Source of the DNA: CAVVKW01 sp963761705
GTDB taxonomy: Bacteria > Verrucomicrobiota > Verrucomicrobiia > Chthoniobacterales > JAATET01
Assembly (NCBI GenBank): GCA_963761705.1
Contig: CAVXHK010000003.1
Coordinates: 434,001-498,000 of the forward strand
DNA length: 64,000 bases
Reading direction: 5' to 3'
In this document: in pieces, positions 17,729 to 26,042 of the stretch
How the letters are laid out: each line of letters starts with the position of its first letter
Position numbering within the stretch: the stretch's first letter is position 1
Position numbers and translations under genes: made by a program
The notes under the pieces: model-generated
What the model was told of the DNA's origin: nothing
The model's database searches: none
The model's input: only the letters and a program-made list of their open reading frames with translations

Positions 17729-18696
17729 TGGCTGCCGCTCGCGTGCGCACGGCCTTCGTCATGGGAGCGGGCCTCGGATCCCGCCTGCGTCCGCTGACCG
17801 ATTCCCGGCCGAAGCCGCTGGTGCCCGTTTTCAACAAGCCGTTGGTCACCTTTGCTCTCGACCACCTGCTGTCGGTTGGCGTCGAGCGGTTCGTGATTAA
17901 TACCCACCACCTCGCCAACCGGTGGGCGGAGTTCCTTCCGGGCGCGACGTACCGCGGCGCCGCGATCGATTTCGTCTTCGAGCCCGAATTGCTCGAGACG
18001 GGTGGCGGAATCGCGAACGCGGTCGACCGAGTCAGCTGGCTGCGGGATGAACCCTTTTTTGTCTACAGCGGCGACGTTCTCACGGACGTGGATCTTGGAC
18101 GCCTCGCGATGGAACACGCCGCGAGCGGCTGCGACGTGACGGTCGGGCTGCGGGCAACGGGTCTGAGCGAAGCCATCGCCTGCCGCGATGGCCGGGTGAT
18201 CGATTTCAAAGGGCGCCACGGCCACACCGGCGAATACGATTTCGCCAACGTGTCGATCTGGACGCGCAACTCGGTCGAGTGGCTCCCGCCAGCGCGTGAG
18301 AAGGCACCTTTTTTCCCGGTGCTGGCGGATCGGCTCGGGGGCGGAGGGAGGGTCGGTGGCGTCGTGCTGAACGACGGGGAGTGGTTTAACGTCGGGACGC
18401 GCGACGAGTATCTCCGAGTCCACCGCGTGATTGATGAATCCGGCTGGAGACCCGCTTATCTCGCCTCGGACGATCCTTGGCCCGTGCGGGTGCATCCGAC
18501 TGCAGAGGTCGCCGACGATGCCGTCATCGAGCAAACCGTTGTCATTGGAGCGCGGTCTCGCGTGGGTTCGCGGGCGAACTTGCGTGATTGCGTCGTGTGG
18601 GACGAAGCCGGGATCGACGCGGACGGTCAGCTGCACCGGTGCGTGGTTCGGGATTTTCAAATTGCCAGCGGGACGCGTACGGGCGAGGACATTTGA
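17728..18696 (+). CDS. MurU-like sugar-1-phosphate nucleotidyltransferase with C-terminal beta-helix
   Basis: MurU uridylylates MurNAc-1-phosphate to UDP-MurNAc in a salvage route. The 322-residue protein has the signature GAGLGSRLRPLTDSRPKPLV, then PELLETGGGI, a metal-binding SGDVLTDVDL and EWFNVGTRDEYLRV. After about residue 250 there is a short hexapeptide-repeat extension (VHPTAEVADDAVIEQTVVIG), absent from the shorter Pseudomonas MurU. It is followed by an AmgK-like kinase 15 bases on, the same pairing as amgK-murU in Pseudomonas. A mannose- or glucose-1-phosphate transferase is the main alternative because of the beta-helix tail. Confidence 0.8.
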   Translation: MAAARVRTAFVMGAGLGSRLRPLTDSRPKPLVPVFNKPLVTFALDHLLSVGVERFVINTHHLANRWAEFLPGATYRGAAIDFVFEPELLETGGGIANAVDRVSWLRDEPFFVYSGDVLTDVDLGRLAMEHAASGCDVTVGLRATGLSEAIACRDGRVIDFKGRHGHTGEYDFANVSIWTRNSVEWLPPAREKAPFFPVLADRLGGGGRVGGVVLNDGEWFNVGTRDEYLRVHRVIDESGWRPAYLASDDPWPVRVHPTAEVADDAVIEQTVVIGARSRVGSRANLRDCVVWDEAGIDADGQLHRCVVRDFQIASGTRTGEDI

Positions 18697-18711
18697 CCCT
18701 CTTTTGACCCA

Positions 18712-19701
18712 ATGCAGCCCGATTTTGTGATTTCCCAGACCCGCGAACGTTTTCCCGATCTGGGTCTGTCGGACGTGAGCGTTGTGCCGATTGAAAAGGG
18801 AGGCTCCGGGCGAAAATACTACCGCATCGCGGTCGGCGACGGGTCGTCGATGATCGTGGTGAAGTATTCGCCCGAGCGGACGGAGAATCTCAAGTTTGTC
18901 GATCTCGCGATTTTCCTGGACGCGAGTGGCGTGCGCGTACCGCGGATCCACTTCCACGATCCCGCCGAGGGGCTCATCTGGATGCAAGACCTTGGTTCGC
19001 AGGATCTTTGGAGTCTACGCGATGAGTCTTGGTCCGTGCGCGGCCCAGCCTACCGTTCCGCCATCGACGCCGTTTACGAGCTGCACACGTCGGCCTCCCG
19101 GGCGTTCGAAGCCTCGCCCGTGTCCGTCGAATTGGAGTTTGACGAGCAGCTGTATCTTTGGGAACAAGGATACTTCGTCGAGCATTGCCTAATGGGGATT
19201 TTTGGACTCGATGCGAACGCCGCTGCTCGGGCGGCGGCCTTGCCGATCCTTGGCGAAATGGCGCTGGCGCTGTCCCGCGAGCCGCGCGTGCTGGTGCATC
19301 GCGATTTTCAGTCGCAAAACGTCCTCGTCTTCGGGGGGCAAGGCTGGCTCATTGACTTCCAAGGCCTGCGCCCCGGTCTTCCTCAATACGATCTCGCTTC
19401 GTTGCTCTACGACCCCTACGTCACCCTCACCGACGGCGAACGATCCGAGCTGTTGACCCACTACCGGGACCTCGCAGCGAAGCGGGGGGTTGCGGTCGGT
19501 GATAACTTTGAAGAAATCTTCTGGATGTGCGCGGCGCAGCGATTGATGCAAGCGCTCGGGGCCTACGGGTTTCTGGGACTGCGCGGGGGTCGACCTGACT
19601 TCCTGGAATACGTCCCCGCCGCCCAGCGTTCGCTCCGAGAGGTGGCGAAGCGCATCGACGGAACCGACGAACTCATCCAACTGCTCGAAAATCTCCCGTG
19701 A
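18712..19701 (+). CDS. AmgK-like anomeric sugar kinase (APH-fold phosphotransferase)
   Basis: AmgK phosphorylates MurNAc or GlcNAc at C1. The 329-residue protein has a glycine-rich N-terminal loop (KGGSGRKYYRI), the catalytic loop VLVHRDFQSQNVLV near residues 198-211, and the metal site LIDFQGL followed by YDLASLLYDPY. These match the COG3178 group to which AmgK belongs. It lies between the MurU-like gene and glgE and overlaps the glgE start (GTGA). A maltokinase role feeding GlgE is conceivable from the position. However, maltokinases are longer and have a distinct N-terminal cap, so I favour AmgK. Confidence 0.8.
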   Translation: MQPDFVISQTRERFPDLGLSDVSVVPIEKGGSGRKYYRIAVGDGSSMIVVKYSPERTENLKFVDLAIFLDASGVRVPRIHFHDPAEGLIWMQDLGSQDLWSLRDESWSVRGPAYRSAIDAVYELHTSASRAFEASPVSVELEFDEQLYLWEQGYFVEHCLMGIFGLDANAAARAAALPILGEMALALSREPRVLVHRDFQSQNVLVFGGQGWLIDFQGLRPGLPQYDLASLLYDPYVTLTDGERSELLTHYRDLAAKRGVAVGDNFEEIFWMCAAQRLMQALGAYGFLGLRGGRPDFLEYVPAAQRSLREVAKRIDGTDELIQLLENLP

Positions 19702-21698
19702 AAAGTGAATACCCGCCCACCGTTGTCATCGAAAACATCTCGCCGCTCGTTTCGCGCGGCAAACACCCCGTCAAGCGCGCGGTCGGCGAGGAACTCACCG
19801 TCGAAGCCGACATCTTCAAGGAAGGTCACGACGTCGTACGGGCGAGCTTGAAGTGGCGACCGGTCGGCGCCGACACTTGGCACGAGACGGCGATGACGCC
19901 GCTCGTGAACGACCGCTGGACCGGCACGTTGTCGGTGAGCGAGCCGGGTCACTGGGAGGCGGTCATCCAAGCTTGGGGCGACGATTTCCTGTCTTGGCAG
20001 GACGAGGTCGTCAAAAAGGTCGACGGAGGGCTGGAGAATCTGACGAGCGAGTCGCTGGAAGGTGCGCGCATGCTCCGCGATGCCGCCAAACGCTCGAAGG
20101 ACTCGGCGGACAAGAAGCTCCTCGAGAAATTCGCGAAATCGCTCGAGTCCTCGACTCCCGCTGAACTGAAAGCCATCGCGATCGACCCCGAAGTCGAGGG
20201 GCGCATGGAGTATCTGCTGGACCGAACCCTCGCGACGACGGCGGACCCAGTCATGCCGATCTGGGTCGACCGCAAACGGGCCGCTTACGCGAGCTGGTAT
20301 GAATTTTTCCCACGCTCTGCCGAAGGCAAGCCCGACTCGGGATCGACCTTCCGCGATTGCTTGCCTCGCATCGACGACGCGAAAGCGATGGGCTTCGACG
20401 TGATTTATTTTCCGCCGATCCATCCCATTGGGGTATCGAACCGCAAGGGTCCGAACAACACACTCAACGCTGGTCCTGGCGATCCCGGGGTGCCTTACGC
20501 GATTGGCAATTCAGCGCAGGGCGTAAACGGCGGTGGTCACAAGGACGTCGCGCCAGAGCTCGGCACGCTCGAAGATTTCGACTGGCTCGTTGGAGAGCTG
20601 CACGACCGCGACATGGAGATCGCGCTGGATTTTGCCATCAATTGCTCGCCCGATCATCCCTACGTGCGCGACCACCCCGATTGGTTCTTCAAGCGTCCGG
20701 ACGGCACGATCAAATACGCGGAGAATCCCCCGAAGAAATATCAGGACGTCTATCCGCTCAACTTCCACTGCAAGGACTGGCGAGCACTCTGGGACGAACT
20801 TCGCGATGTTCTCATCTTCTGGGCCGATCGCGGCGTGAAGATCTTCCGCGTCGACAACCCGCACACCAAACCCTTCTCGTTCTGGGAATGGGTTATCGCC
20901 GAAGTGCTGGCCAAGCACCCGGACGTCATTTTCCTGAGCGAGGCCTTCACCCGGCCCAAGATGATGCAGGAGCTGGCGAAGGTCGGCTACACGCAGAGCT
21001 ACACGTATTTCACCTGGCGCGAGACGAAAGAGGACCTCACGGAGTACCTTGAAGAACTCTGCCAGGGGCCGATGGCGGACTACTTCCGCGGAAATTTCTT
21101 CACCAATACGCCCGATATCCTGCCCGAGCACCTCGTCACCGGTGGACGTCCGGCATTTCTCATTCGCGCGGTTCTGGCGACAACGCTTGTGCCCGTTTAC
21201 GGGATCTACAGCGGCTTCGAACTGTGCGAAAATGACCAGTTTCCTGGCAAGGAAGAGTACAATCACTCCGAGAAATACGACTTCAAGGGCCGCGACTGGA
21301 ACGCCCCGGGGAACATCAAAGACTGGATCACCGCCCTCAACCGTGCCCGCCGCGAGAACCGGGCGTTGCAGGAATACCGCAACCTAGCGTTCCACAAGTC
21401 CGACAACGACCAGATCCTCTTTTTCAGCAAGATGACTGCGGGTCGCGACAACATCGTCTTCGTGGCCGTCAACCTCGACCCATTCGCGACTCAGAGCGGC
21501 TTCGTCGACGTGCCGGTGCAGGACTTTGGACTGCTGCCGGGCGGCCGCTACCGGGTGCGCGATCTGCTGTCGAACGAGACTTTCAACTGGTCAGGCAGCC
21601 GCAACTTCGTCTCCCTCGATCCCCGAAACCGCCCCGCCCACGTCCTGGTCGTTGAACGCTGGACCGGCCGCGAGGCCGGCAGAGACGTGTTCGAGTAG
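19698..21698 (+). CDS. glgE: Alpha-1,4-glucan:maltose-1-phosphate maltosyltransferase
   Basis: GlgE extends alpha-glucan using maltose-1-phosphate. The 666-residue protein has an N-terminal beta domain (IENISPLVSRGKHPVKRAVG), a helical insert, and a GH13 barrel. The nucleophile Asp386 is in FRVDNPHTKP and the acid/base Glu415 is in FLSEAF. The GlgE-specific segments FPPIHPIG and GPNNTLNAGPGDPG are present. Length matches the family. Its GTG overlaps the preceding kinase stop. No treS, maltokinase or glgB is in the window, so the maltose-1-phosphate source must be elsewhere. C-ending codons dominate, which may reflect high expression. Confidence 0.95.
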   Translation: MKSEYPPTVVIENISPLVSRGKHPVKRAVGEELTVEADIFKEGHDVVRASLKWRPVGADTWHETAMTPLVNDRWTGTLSVSEPGHWEAVIQAWGDDFLSWQDEVVKKVDGGLENLTSESLEGARMLRDAAKRSKDSADKKLLEKFAKSLESSTPAELKAIAIDPEVEGRMEYLLDRTLATTADPVMPIWVDRKRAAYASWYEFFPRSAEGKPDSGSTFRDCLPRIDDAKAMGFDVIYFPPIHPIGVSNRKGPNNTLNAGPGDPGVPYAIGNSAQGVNGGGHKDVAPELGTLEDFDWLVGELHDRDMEIALDFAINCSPDHPYVRDHPDWFFKRPDGTIKYAENPPKKYQDVYPLNFHCKDWRALWDELRDVLIFWADRGVKIFRVDNPHTKPFSFWEWVIAEVLAKHPDVIFLSEAFTRPKMMQELAKVGYTQSYTYFTWRETKEDLTEYLEELCQGPMADYFRGNFFTNTPDILPEHLVTGGRPAFLIRAVLATTLVPVYGIYSGFELCENDQFPGKEEYNHSEKYDFKGRDWNAPGNIKDWITALNRARRENRALQEYRNLAFHKSDNDQILFFSKMTAGRDNIVFVAVNLDPFATQSGFVDVPVQDFGLLPGGRYRVRDLLSNETFNWSGSRNFVSLDPRNRPAHVLVVERWTGREAGRDVFE

Positions 21699-21827
21699 AC
21701 GAAAGCGCGAAGCGGCGGGTCATAACTCCGACTGAGCCGCTGGGAACATCCTCCGGACGATAGCGTCCGACGGCTTCGCAACTGACTGAGTCGCGTTTGT
21801 GCGCAGCGCAGTTATTTTTTTGCAGAA

Positions 21828-21844
21828 TGGCAAGTTTCTTGCTT
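21828..21844 (+). promoter_or_regulatory. Sigma-54 (-24/-12) promoter upstream of the PEP-CTERM gene
   Basis: TGGCAAGTTTCTTGCTT fits the sigma-54 consensus TGGCAC-N5-TTGC. The GG (21829-21830) and GC (21841-21842) are separated by exactly ten bases. Transcription would start near 21853, giving a leader of about 120 bases. RpoN control of PEP-CTERM genes is known from exosortase-bearing bacteria; its application here is inference. Confidence 0.6.
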
Positions 21845-21972
21845 CTCGGGCGTGTGACGAAAACGTCACTTCGATAGGTCGGGACTGACTTGCGACAATG
21901 TCGGAGTCACCTACGGTTTCGCGGCCCGCCGACTGAACGGTCATGATTTTTACTCAATCGATTGCATCCACC

Positions 21973-24414
21973 ATGAAAAACAAAATTTCTTTCAGGACCC
22001 CGAAGACCTTCCGCGCTGCCTTGCTCGCGCTCATTTGCGGCGGGTCTCTCGGAACCGCCCATTTCCTGCATGCGGCAACACCGATCTCGTTCAGCGGCAC
22101 GACCTACTCGGAAAATTTTGACGGGCTTCCGAGTGCCACACCCGATCCGACCTTTGCCAGTGCGGGTCCATTCGATGTCCCTGGCATTGCCGGGTGGAGT
22201 TTTTTCAAAGCCGAGGGCAATAGTGCCCCCGCGTTGTTCCGGGTTGGCGATGGCAGCGCAAACAGCGGAAGCATGTATAGTTTCGGCTCAGTTGGAAGCT
22301 CCGACCGTGCTTTGGGAGGTCTCGCCAGCGGATCAGGGGGTTACCAGTTCGGTGCGGTTTTCACCAACGATACGCTTTCAACGCTCACCTCATTTACGCT
22401 GAACTACAACGGGGAGCAATGGCGCTACGGTGGGTCTGGCGATCGTCAGTCGCCGTTCGTTTTCGAATACAGCCTGAACGCCCCGGACATCACGAGCGGT
22501 ATCTTCAGCCCGGCCCCTTCGCTCAATCTGACACCAACGATCACCACCGGGGAAAACGGTGGGGCGCTCGACGGGAACCTCGCCGCGAACCAGACGACGA
22601 TCAGCTCAACAACCTCCGGATTTCTATGGCAGCCGGGAACGACGCTGACGATTCGGTGGACGGACACCAACAACGCGGGATCAGACGACGGCCTAGCGGT
22701 CGATGACCTTAGCTTTGATGCCGTTGCCGGCTCATTTTCGACCTTGGTTTGGAATCAGACCGGTGGGGACTGGAATACGACCGATGCCAACTGGACGGGC
22801 GAATCGACCGTCTACAGTGACGGCGACTTGGTTCAATTCACGGATGCGAACGTCGGAACCGTCAATCTCGACGCGGGCGGCGTTTCGCCGATTCAGGCGC
22901 AGGTGACAAACACCACCGGAACCTACTCGTTCGTTGGCGGTCCGCTCACGGGGAGTGGCTCCCTAGTCAAAACGGGTGCGGGCACTCTTGAACTCGGCGT
23001 GACGACCGACATGACCGGCGGGATAACGATCAACGAAGGAACCGTGAGAACGACGGATAGTAACCTCCTCGGCGACAGCCTCGCGATCTCTGTCAACAGT
23101 GGCGGAGTTCTCGATCTCGCCGCAAATACCGACCAGATTGGCAATCTGTTCCTCACCGGCGGAACCGTTCGAACGGACGGGTTGAGCGGAGTAGTGGTTT
23201 TAGGTCAGTCGGTCAACGTTCTCGCGGACGCCGGCGGCTCATTCATCGAGGGATTCGTGGCTACGAACGGGATCGCGCCAGATTTCTCGGTCGCCGACGG
23301 CGCAGCAGCCATCGACCTGACGATCAGCGCGTCATTGCTGGGAGCCGACCGGATCACTTTCGAGGGACCGGGAACGACTGCCCTGAACGGTGATAACATT
23401 GGTCACTCGGGCGGCATTTCACTCAACGCGGGAATTCTGGAGTTGGCATCGAATACTAGCCTAGGAACGGGTTCGTTGTTTTTCAACGGTGGCACGGTCC
23501 GGGCCTCCTCGGATTTGAGCGGAGCAAACGCCATCAACGTGACGGTGAGTCACGGCGGAGACGCGACCGTGGATGCCACGGCGAACGCGATCGAGTTCAC
23601 AAGCTTCAGCACGTCATTCGGCTCAGCTGCAAAGACGCTGACCGTCCTCGGAGACGTAACGATCTCTGGGGTGATCGCGAATGGTGGAGCGGAAGGGCAA
23701 TTTGCAGGTGTCTTGAATAAAGCCGGCAGCGGAACCCTGACACTCACCCAGCAAAATACCTATACCGGAATCACCACGGTCCAGGGAGGTACCTTGGCTT
23801 TGGCGGACGGTGCTGGGATCTCGGCGAGTTCGTCGATTCGCGTCGATGCTGGGGCGACCTTTGACCTCTCGGCTCAGACCACGGAATACGTGATCACAAA
23901 GAACGCCGAGGTGACGCAGAGCCTGCAGGGTGGTGGCGTGGTCGTCGCACCAACGGCGGGTCTGGTCGTGAACGGAGATCTTGCTCCCGGGGGTCCGTTG
24001 GCTGCTACGTTGACGCAGACGCTAACCATCCAGGGTGGCCCGGTCACGTTCGGGAGCGAGTCCAGCCTGACGATGCAGCTGGCGGGTCTGCTCGGAGCGG
24101 AGTTTGATCAGTTAGTTGTCTCGGAGGGCTTGCTGACTCTGGATGGAACGCTCGTGCTATCTCTCTCCGGGGGATTCGTTCCAACCGAATCCGATCAGTT
24201 TACGATCGTCTCAGGTCTACAGGGGATCTCCGGAGCCTTCGCAAACGCGGCCTTTGGCGATCGAGTGGCGTTCGCCGATGGATCGTTCCTCGTCAGCCTC
24301 TCGGGAAATGACGTTGTTTTGTCGAACTACATGCCTGTCCCCGAGCCGACTACGATTCTATTGCTAGTTATTTCCGGAGTTGCTCTCTACGCCTATCGCC
24401 GTCGAGCCGCTTGA
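21973..24414 (+). CDS. PEP-CTERM protein with autotransporter-associated beta-strand repeats
   Basis: The 813-residue protein has a signal peptide ending HFLHAA near residue 35 and a Ser/Thr/Gly/Asn-rich passenger. Several repeats are of the autotransporter-associated type, for example LVKTGAGTLELGV, GGITINEGTVRT and LNKAGSGTLTLTQQNTYTGI. It ends with a PEP-CTERM tail: VPEP, a hydrophobic stretch and the basic end YRRRAA. Exosortase/archaeosortase-type enzymes would cut this tail, so the protein is probably surface-attached or part of extracellular matrix. I chose the ATG before KNKISFRT, since an earlier in-frame ATG gives an overlong signal peptide. No exosortase gene is in the window. Composition is A+T-richer than flanking genes. 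Confidence 0.9.
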   Translation: MKNKISFRTPKTFRAALLALICGGSLGTAHFLHAATPISFSGTTYSENFDGLPSATPDPTFASAGPFDVPGIAGWSFFKAEGNSAPALFRVGDGSANSGSMYSFGSVGSSDRALGGLASGSGGYQFGAVFTNDTLSTLTSFTLNYNGEQWRYGGSGDRQSPFVFEYSLNAPDITSGIFSPAPSLNLTPTITTGENGGALDGNLAANQTTISSTTSGFLWQPGTTLTIRWTDTNNAGSDDGLAVDDLSFDAVAGSFSTLVWNQTGGDWNTTDANWTGESTVYSDGDLVQFTDANVGTVNLDAGGVSPIQAQVTNTTGTYSFVGGPLTGSGSLVKTGAGTLELGVTTDMTGGITINEGTVRTTDSNLLGDSLAISVNSGGVLDLAANTDQIGNLFLTGGTVRTDGLSGVVVLGQSVNVLADAGGSFIEGFVATNGIAPDFSVADGAAAIDLTISASLLGADRITFEGPGTTALNGDNIGHSGGISLNAGILELASNTSLGTGSLFFNGGTVRASSDLSGANAINVTVSHGGDATVDATANAIEFTSFSTSFGSAAKTLTVLGDVTISGVIANGGAEGQFAGVLNKAGSGTLTLTQQNTYTGITTVQGGTLALADGAGISASSSIRVDAGATFDLSAQTTEYVITKNAEVTQSLQGGGVVVAPTAGLVVNGDLAPGGPLAATLTQTLTIQGGPVTFGSESSLTMQLAGLLGAEFDQLVVSEGLLTLDGTLVLSLSGGFVPTESDQFTIVSGLQGISGAFANAAFGDRVAFADGSFLVSLSGNDVVLSNYMPVPEPTTILLLVISGVALYAYRRRAA

Positions 24415-24826
24415 TTTTGTCACTTCGAAACTGGCTTGCGGCAGATGGGCCCACTTATCTTGAGCAGTTGGATCTTCGCTTGAAACACGTTTTGAGTAGA
24501 TCCCTATCCAGCCCTTGAGAAGTAGCTTTGACAAAATCTTCTAAAGGTCAGCTCCCGCATTCGTCGAGGCAGGGGTTCGGCTGACGGATCGATCGTTAGC
24601 GAAAGGTTGAACTTAAAGACGATTTTTCTGGAGGCAATATCCTACAGTTGCTTGTCGGGTGCTTCATAAAAAACGGGGGCGCGAGCCAGTATCCGAATGA
24701 GCTAAAAGTATCCCCAAGTTGCTCGTTCTGCGGTTTCATCTAGTGCGAAAGCCCTTTAATCGTAAGGCGCTAGTTAGCCTCGTCCAAACGATTTTTTGCC
24801 CAACGGTGATTCCGAGAGTTTTTGAA
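24415..24826. other. Intergenic region between PEP-CTERM gene and the minus operon
   Basis: About 410 bases of lower G+C lie between the convergent gene ends. I see no gene, RNA family signature or clear terminator hairpin. Confidence 0.4.
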
Positions 24827-25462
24827 TTATCGTATGAGGTCTGGTGTACGCTCCATGTCGTGTATGAGCCAAGGCGTTGACCCCATTGAGAGCAAAATTC
24901 CCCTGTAAGCAGGAGCTCTTTTTTGAGTCACTGCGTCATAGCCCTCCCCGTTGCCATCCGGGAGCCAATCAATCGAATCGATTACCAGGTCGTTTACCAC
25001 GATTTCAACGCGTGCCGCCACGGGTGTACCGAATCTTTCCGTGGCGTTTGGGCTTAGATACATCACGGCCGAGGAAGTACCCTCCTTAACGTTGGAGTAG
25101 GTGATTTCGCCAGTGAGGTTGCGAAGACGCGACTTTTTTCCAATCTGTGGGTCAACAATCATCGAGTAGCGAAACGTGACGTTGTCCGTCCATGGATCCG
25201 TCGTCTTGAAATCGCAGACCAATTTGGCCCAGTTTTCAGTTGTCCCCGGAAGCGCTTCCTGAATGAATTTGAACTCTACTCCCGAGATATTCTCGTCCGG
25301 TTTCGCTCGTTGTGATTCGTTGGGAATAGGTTGTGCTGAGATGCTCGGAAATGAATCGACGACACCTACGAACGCGATCAACAAAAGCAGAAAGCGTTCA
25401 GTTTGAGGGAGGAAATGCCTAACCTTTATTCTTCGGTTGAAACGAATTGGGTCTGCCGTCAT
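24827..25462 (-). CDS. Secreted pilus-like protein, paralogue of the adjacent gene
   Basis: The 211-residue protein has a signal-type hydrophobic segment (RFLLLLIAFVGVVDSFPSISAQ). It is clearly related to its upstream neighbour: both share W-x-K-x-V-C-D-F-K-T, a following W-T-D, then T-Y-x-N-V-x-x-G-T-S, SPNATER and a C-terminal TPWL...PDL. I recall this pattern from the Amuc_1102 family of pilus-like, immunoglobulin-fold proteins of Akkermansia relatives, but that assignment needs a profile search. It is last in the six-gene prepilin operon, 25 bases after the previous gene. It may be a structural or cargo component. Confidence 0.7.
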   Translation of the reverse strand: MTADPIRFNRRIKVRHFLPQTERFLLLLIAFVGVVDSFPSISAQPIPNESQRAKPDENISGVEFKFIQEALPGTTENWAKLVCDFKTTDPWTDNVTFRYSMIVDPQIGKKSRLRNLTGEITYSNVKEGTSSAVMYLSPNATERFGTPVAARVEIVVNDLVIDSIDWLPDGNGEGYDAVTQKRAPAYRGILLSMGSTPWLIHDMERTPDLIR

Positions 25463-25487
25463 TTTAAGAATCGCGGGTTTCGCGGGA

Positions 25488-26042
25488 TTAGCGGACTAAC
25501 AGGTCTGGGGATTTGGATGCGTCGACCGTCAGCCAGGGTGTTTCGTAAACTGACTTTAGCATTCCGTTGACTTGAGGGAGCGCCTGCAAATCTTCGGGGA
25601 GCGCTTCACCCCACGACTTTTCACCGGAGATCCGGTCGCCGCGAAAAATTTCAACCTTGATTCCGAGCGGCTTCCCATACCTTTCAGTCGCGTTCGGGCT
25701 GATGTAGATGATGCCCCTTGAAGTCCCAGCCGGGACGTTCATGTACGTCAATCCACCAGCTAATAATCGCTTTTCATCGCCGCCCGCACCCTTCACAAGG
25801 ACGTAAAAATTCATGGATACACCGTCAGTCCACTTATCGACGGTCTTAAAATCGCAAACAATTTTAGTCCAAGTAAGGTTTGATTCTGGAAGGCTTGCAG
25901 CAACGACTTCGATTTTTTCTATTTTGGTCGTTTCTTCATTGTCGATAGGGGCTTGAGCTCTCAGGTCCGAAGACGTTGAGAACACCCAAGCCAGACTGCT
26001 AGACAACAGGGCCAGCGATGGAAGGATTTTTCGATAGCTCAT
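25488..26042 (-). CDS. Secreted pilus-like protein associated with the prepilin cassette
   Basis: The 184-residue protein has a signal peptide ending near LRAQA (residue 31). The core carries LTWTKIVCDFKTVDKWTDGV, LTYMNVPAGTSRGIIYISPN and ATERYGKPLGIKVEI, all conserved in its downstream paralogue. The likely fold is a small beta sandwich, by analogy with Amuc_1102-type proteins; that resemblance is from memory. Its ATG overlaps the stop of cassette protein A (ATGA), so the two are translationally coupled and probably act together outside the inner membrane. Confidence 0.7.
   Translation of the reverse strand: MSYRKILPSLALLSSSLAWVFSTSSDLRAQAPIDNEETTKIEKIEVVAASLPESNLTWTKIVCDFKTVDKWTDGVSMNFYVLVKGAGGDEKRLLAGGLTYMNVPAGTSRGIIYISPNATERYGKPLGIKVEIFRGDRISGEKSWGEALPEDLQALPQVNGMLKSVYETPWLTVDASKSPDLLVR

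Noticed and set aside
18712..19701. Maltokinase feeding GlgE
   Set aside because: Length (329 residues) and motifs fit the AmgK/COG3178 group, and the neighbour is a MurU-like transferase, so the maltokinase reading is kept only as an alternative.
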